Notes under the pieces: model-generated | Database searches by the model: none | The model's input: only the letters and a program-made list of their open reading frames with translations | Told to the model about the DNA's origin: nothing | Made by a program: the position numbers and the translations under genes | Shown here: piece after piece, positions 5,675 through 8,583 of the stretch | Layout: every line of letters starts with the position of its first letter | Position numbering within the stretch: position 1 is the first letter of the stretch | Origin: Bacteriovoracaceae bacterium | GTDB lineage: Bacteria > Bdellovibrionota > UBA1018 | Length of the DNA: 8,583 bases | Direction: 5' to 3' | Assembly: GCA_947446835.1 (NCBI GenBank) | Contig: CANFHS010000101.1 | Coordinates: 1 to 8,583, forward strand

Positions 5675-6595
5675 ATGCGGCCCTTGCTGGAGATCAGGAA
5701 TGTCGAGCAGTCCTTCCGGGTCGGCTTCTGGATGAAGCAGACCGAGGTGCTCAAGGGAATCGACCTGACCGTTCCGGAACGTTCCATCTTCGGATTCCTG
5801 GGTGCCAACGGCGCGGGCAAGACCACCCTGATCCAGCTGATCGTCGGTCTGCGTCGTCCGCGGTCGGGCACTCTCCGGCTGGGTGGCATGGATGTGCGCC
5901 ACCGCGAGGCCCGGGCCCGCATCGGTTACCTGCCCGAGCGGCCTTACTTCCATGATCATCTCACCGGGGAGTCGTTGCTCCAGTACTTCGGGGCGCTGTC
6001 GGGACTTTCGGGGGCGCCCTTGCGCGCCCGCATCGACCAGGTGCTGGAGCAGGTGAACCTCCGTGAAGCCGCCCGCCTGGAGCTGAAGCGCTACTCCAAG
6101 GGCATGCTCCAGCGCATCGGGCTGGCCCAGGCCATCCTGCATGATCCGGAGTTCCTGGTGCTCGACGAGCCGATGAGCGGCCTGGATCCGCTGGGTCGCA
6201 AGGAGATCCGCGAGCTGATGCTGCACCTGGCGGCCGAAGGCAAGACCCTCTTCTTCAGCACCCACGTCATCCCCGACGTCGAGGCCATCTGCGACCAGGT
6301 GGCGCTCCTTTCCCGGGGACGGATTGCCACGGCGGGCCCGGTGTCGGGCTTCCTCCAGGGGCGCGATGCGCGGACCGAAATCATCGTGAACGGGCTGCCT
6401 GTCGCCGGTATCGCGGGTGCTCCTGGCATTGCCGGGGCGCGCGAGCTTCCCGATGGCGTCCGGGTCATCGCCGAGCCGGGTGCCGATCTGAACGCCGTGC
6501 TTTCAGGCCTGATCGCGAAGGGGGGCAAGGTGGTTTCGGTCGTGCCCCTCCGGCCGTCGCTGGAAGAGCTCCTGGGTGAGGTGGGGCGCACATGA
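5675..6595 (+). CDS. pilH: PilH-like ABC transporter ATPase of the pilus cluster
   Basis: A 306-residue ABC ATPase of the CcmA/ABC-2 type, energising the membrane partner encoded next door. Seen: Walker A GANGAGKTT (43-51), Q-loop area IGYLPERPYF (83-92), signature YSKGM (140-144, the common variant of LSGGQ in this subfamily), Walker B FLVLDEP (160-166), D-loop SGLDP (168-172) and H-loop STHV (His197). A C-terminal segment of about 80 residues (225-306), with an Ala/Gly/Pro stretch at 242-256, follows the core as in other ABC-2 ATPases. ATG 5675 is preferred to TTG 5669 because AGGA (5662-5665) is 9 bases from the former and 3 from the latter. In M. xanthus, pilGHI mutants lack pili; the transported substrate is unknown. 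The name rests on family plus gene order. Confidence 0.9.
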   Translation: MRPLLEIRNVEQSFRVGFWMKQTEVLKGIDLTVPERSIFGFLGANGAGKTTLIQLIVGLRRPRSGTLRLGGMDVRHREARARIGYLPERPYFHDHLTGESLLQYFGALSGLSGAPLRARIDQVLEQVNLREAARLELKRYSKGMLQRIGLAQAILHDPEFLVLDEPMSGLDPLGRKEIRELMLHLAAEGKTLFFSTHVIPDVEAICDQVALLSRGRIATAGPVSGFLQGRDARTEIIVNGLPVAGIAGAPGIAGARELPDGVRVIAEPGADLNAVLSGLIAKGGKVVSVVPLRPSLEELLGEVGRT

Positions 6596-7398
6596 AACCC
6601 TCCTCCTGGCCGGTTGCCCGTGCGGTGGCCCGGGTCACGTTCCTGGAAATCCTCCGCGATCGTGTCCTTTATAATGTGATGCTGATCGCGGTCCTGCTGC
6701 TGGGTCTTGCGTTGCTGGCCTCGCAGCTGGGATTCGTGAACGCGGACCGGGTCGTGCTCGACGTGGGGGTTTCGGCCACGAACCTGTCGTGCGCGCTTTT
6801 GGGCATCTTCCTGGGCGCATCGGTGCTGAATCGCGAATTCGAACGCAGGACCATCCATGTGGCCCTGTCGCACCCGGTGTCCCGCCCGCAGTTCCTGGCG
6901 GGCAAGTACCTGGGCGTGGCTCTGGCCGTGGCGGTCAACTGGGCCCTGCTTTGCGGGGTTTTCCTTCTTCTTTACGCCGGGCTCGCCGACCTGAAGGCCT
7001 CGCTGCTGCTGGCGCGGCTCGGAGGCGCGCTCGGGGCTGCGCTCTTCCTGCTCCTGCTGCAGGGGTGGGTCGCAGCGGCCTTGGCCATGGCGTTTTCCGC
7101 CTATTCCAGCACCGCCGTGTCGGCGCTGCTGGCGCTGGGGTGCTATCTGGTGGGCAACAACGTTTCCGAGCTCCAGGCCATCGCGGCGCGGTCCACTTCT
7201 CCGGGCCTGAAGACCCTGGCGGCCCTGGTCGGTCATGGCATGGCCAACTTCGAGGTCTTCAACCTCAAGGACAAGGTCACCTACGACCTGCCGGTCGGGG
7301 GCTCCCTGCTGGTCTGGACGGCGCTTTACGCCGGCCTCTGGATCGGGATCGCGATCCTGGCGGCCTCCGTCCTGGTCAGGACCAAGGAGTCGGTCTGA
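6592..7398 (+). CDS. pilI: PilI-like ABC-2 transporter permease of the pilus cluster
   Basis: A 268-residue ABC-2 family inner-membrane permease with about six hydrophobic spans: roughly 27-49, 63-79, 105-131, 139-168, 173-190 and 238-263. The N-terminal ARVTFLEILRDRVLYN and the motif NREFERRTIHVALSHPVSRPQFLAGKYLG (80-108, key residues E82, R86, T87, P95, R98, Y106) are typical of permeases paired with CcmA-like ATPases. The ATG overlaps the pilH stop in ATGA (6592-6595), with GAGGTGGGG just upstream, and the pilD start overlaps its own stop (TGATG), so all three are probably translationally coupled. Partner is PilH. The function in pilus biogenesis is inferred from M. xanthus pilI synteny; sequence alone says only 'ABC-2 permease'. 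Confidence 0.9.
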   Translation: MKPSSWPVARAVARVTFLEILRDRVLYNVMLIAVLLLGLALLASQLGFVNADRVVLDVGVSATNLSCALLGIFLGASVLNREFERRTIHVALSHPVSRPQFLAGKYLGVALAVAVNWALLCGVFLLLYAGLADLKASLLLARLGGALGAALFLLLLQGWVAAALAMAFSAYSSTAVSALLALGCYLVGNNVSELQAIAARSTSPGLKTLAALVGHGMANFEVFNLKDKVTYDLPVGGSLLVWTALYAGLWIGIAILAASVLVRTKESV

Positions 7399-8171
7399 TG
7401 GAGCCGCGCCTGTTCGCTGTCCTGCTGGGTCTGGTGGTGGGCAGCTTCACCAACGTGCTCATTGCGCGGATTCCGGTGGGAGGTTCGATCGTCCGTCCTC
7501 GCAGCCGCTGTCCCCGGTGCCATGCGCAGCTTGCCTGGTGGGAAAACATCCCGGTGCTGTCCTGGCTCTTGCTGCGAGCGCGGTGCCGCTCCTGCCGGCT
7601 TCCGATTTCGGTGCGCTATCCCGTGGTCGAGATCCTGAGCGCTGTCCTTTATCTGGCGGTGCTGGACCGCGTGGAAGGCCCCCCGTGGCTCCTGTTTGCC
7701 CGCTACTGGCCGTTCGTCACGATCCTGCTGGCCACCACGTTCATCGACCTGGACCACCGGATCATCCCGGATCGCTTTTCGCTGGGCGGCCTGGTGCTTG
7801 GCCTGGTCACGGCGGGTTGGGACCCGGAGCTGGGCTGGGTGGGAGCGGGGGCCGGCGCGGCGGTGGGCTTCCTGTCGTTCTTCCTGCTGGCTTGGGCCTA
7901 TTCCCGGGCGACCGGCAAGGTCGGGCTCGGGGGCGGGGATGTCAAGCTTCTGGCCATGATCGGAGCGTTCACGGGGGTATGGGGAGTGCTCATCACGGTG
8001 CTGATCAGCTCGGTGGCCGGGAGCGTGGTGGGAATTCTCTGGGCCCTTTTCAGCCGCAAGCGAGATATCCTCGGCGTGGCCATCCCCTATGGGCCATTCC
8101 TGGTGCTGGGTGGGCTGTGTTATTTCTTGCTCGGAGGTGCTGAATGGTTCCAATTCATGAGACCGATGTAG
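7398..8171 (+). CDS. pilD: PilD, prepilin leader peptidase and N-methyltransferase
   Basis: A 257-residue inner-membrane aspartyl protease that removes the PilA leader and methylates the new N-terminal Phe. It starts with LLGLVVGSFTNVLIARIP (9-26), the family N-terminus. The cytoplasmic zinc module C38-x2-C41 and C63-x2-C66, associated with the methyltransferase half, is complete, with the segment WWENIPVLSWLLLRARC between the pairs. Both catalytic aspartate motifs are present: FIDLDHRIIPD (115-125) and GGGDVKLLA (178-186, D181). Six to eight membrane spans are visible. The ATG at 7398 overlaps the pilI stop (TGATG) and follows AAGGAG (7384-7389); the longer open frame upstream is only a shadow of pilI. 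Length is normal to slightly short. Its N-methylation substrate FTLVE is encoded in this window. Confidence 0.96.
   Translation: MEPRLFAVLLGLVVGSFTNVLIARIPVGGSIVRPRSRCPRCHAQLAWWENIPVLSWLLLRARCRSCRLPISVRYPVVEILSAVLYLAVLDRVEGPPWLLFARYWPFVTILLATTFIDLDHRIIPDRFSLGGLVLGLVTAGWDPELGWVGAGAGAAVGFLSFFLLAWAYSRATGKVGLGGGDVKLLAMIGAFTGVWGVLITVLISSVAGSVVGILWALFSRKRDILGVAIPYGPFLVLGGLCYFLLGGAEWFQFMRPM
8133..8139 (+). promoter_or_regulatory. Ribosome binding site of the last ORF, inside pilD
   Basis: GGAGGTG within the pilD coding sequence, 4 bases before the ATG at 8144. It is among the best Shine-Dalgarno matches in the window and supports a real gene that starts 28 bases before pilD ends. Confidence 0.6.
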
Positions 8172-8583
8172 CCGAGAAACGCTGGAGCCAGGCGGAGTGG
8201 GAGCATTACGAGCTCTGGGAAAAGATCGAGCGCCGGCACCATCGGAAGCGCAAGCTCTGGATTGCCGCGACGGTCATCGTTTTCCTGATGATTTCGGCCG
8301 TGCCCACCATCAAGGACCACTGGCCGCGCTGGTCGGCCCTGGCCCGTAGCCGGCAGCTGGGCGAGGAAATCAACCGCATGAAGCGCGAGGCAGTCGTGGC
8401 CCGCGTCCCCCGGCGCCTTCGGCTGGTCGATGGCCTCCGCCTGGAGGTCGAAGAGGTGGAATCCTGCCTGGGTGCGCGGGGCAAGCTGGTGCGCGCGGTC
8501 GACCTCCAGGGAGCCGGGCTGAAGTGGCTCGACCCCGAGACCGGCAACAAGCTGGGCCTGCCCGGGCTGGTCCGCGACTTCTG
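8144..8583 (+). CDS. Unrecognised single-pass membrane protein, 5' part (runs off window end)
   Basis: An open frame of 146 codons that has no stop before the window ends. It begins with a charged, Trp-rich cytoplasmic segment (1-37; RWSQAEWEHYELWEKIERRHHRKRK), then one hydrophobic span (about 38-54, WIAATVIVFLMISAVPT), then a basic/acidic region (55-146) that would lie in the periplasm by the positive-inside rule. Residues 66-85 may form a short helix (ARSRQLGEEINRMKREAVVA). One cysteine is at 108, and LKWLDPETGNKL lies near 126-137. I recognise no family. The start overlaps pilD by 28 bases with a strong ribosome site, so it belongs to the pilG-D unit and is a candidate pilus accessory protein. 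In M. xanthus the genes after pilD are regulators and then pilMNOPQ; this is none of those as far as visible. Confidence 0.75.
   Translation, partial: MVPIHETDVAEKRWSQAEWEHYELWEKIERRHHRKRKLWIAATVIVFLMISAVPTIKDHWPRWSALARSRQLGEEINRMKREAVVARVPRRLRLVDGLRLEVEEVESCLGARGKLVRAVDLQGAGLKWLDPETGNKLGLPGLVRDF

Noticed and set aside
6789..7397. Plus-strand extension of pilD far upstream
   Set aside because: It overlaps pilI in another frame and lacks any protein-like pattern; the TGATG junction at 7396-7400 with AAGGAG upstream marks the true start.

Overview
This window holds most of a type IV pilus (T4P) gene cluster from a high-GC Gram-negative bacterium. Reading left to right it contains: the 3' end of pilB (assembly ATPase), pilT (retraction ATPase), pilC (platform protein), a sigma-54 activator with no receiver domain, a bidirectional terminator, pilA (major pilin) on the opposite strand, a divergently transcribed gene for a membrane-anchored TPR-like protein (PilG position), pilH and pilI (ABC transporter ATPase and permease), pilD (prepilin peptidase), and the 5' part of an unrecognised single-pass membrane protein that runs off the end.

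The order pilB-T-C-(regulator)-A-G-H-I-D follows the Myxococcus xanthus cluster pilB-T-C-S-R-A-G-H-I-D. An ABC transporter embedded among T4P genes is a hallmark of that lineage and its relatives. The pilin itself (a roughly 200-residue protein with the N-terminal pattern FTLVELMVVVAIIGILAAVAIPNYQ-type, then QARARQSEAK, and an ending of the type DRWTxDQNKNLxNxxxGI) looks, from memory, most like Bdellovibrionota or Myxococcota pilins. A high-GC member of Bdellovibrionota, or a related former deltaproteobacterial lineage, is the best guess; the sequence does not prove it.

Layout. Positions 1-3804 form one tightly packed plus-strand unit (gaps of 3, 7 and 14 bases) that encodes the pilus motors and platform and then the regulator. 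It ends at a strong hairpin (3830-3864) that can also terminate pilA coming from the other side. pilA (4506-3892, minus) is read from a comparatively AT-rich 167-base divergent region (4507-4673). That region contains a candidate -24/-12 promoter facing pilA and a tandem 10-base repeat about 130 bases upstream of its predicted start. From 4674 a second plus-strand unit (pilG-like, pilH, pilI, pilD, new ORF) is chained by short gaps and stop/start overlaps, suggesting translational coupling.

Cooperation of the genes. PilD cleaves the PilA leader, PilC with PilB polymerises pilin and PilT depolymerises it. The PilG-like/PilH/PilI set is an accessory transporter needed for piliation in M. xanthus. 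The lone sigma-54 activator is the natural candidate to switch on pilA. The main departures from the usual plan are the absence of a pilS kinase gene, the missing receiver domain of the regulator, and the inversion of pilA. No RNA genes, insertion sequences, CRISPR arrays or phage genes were seen.
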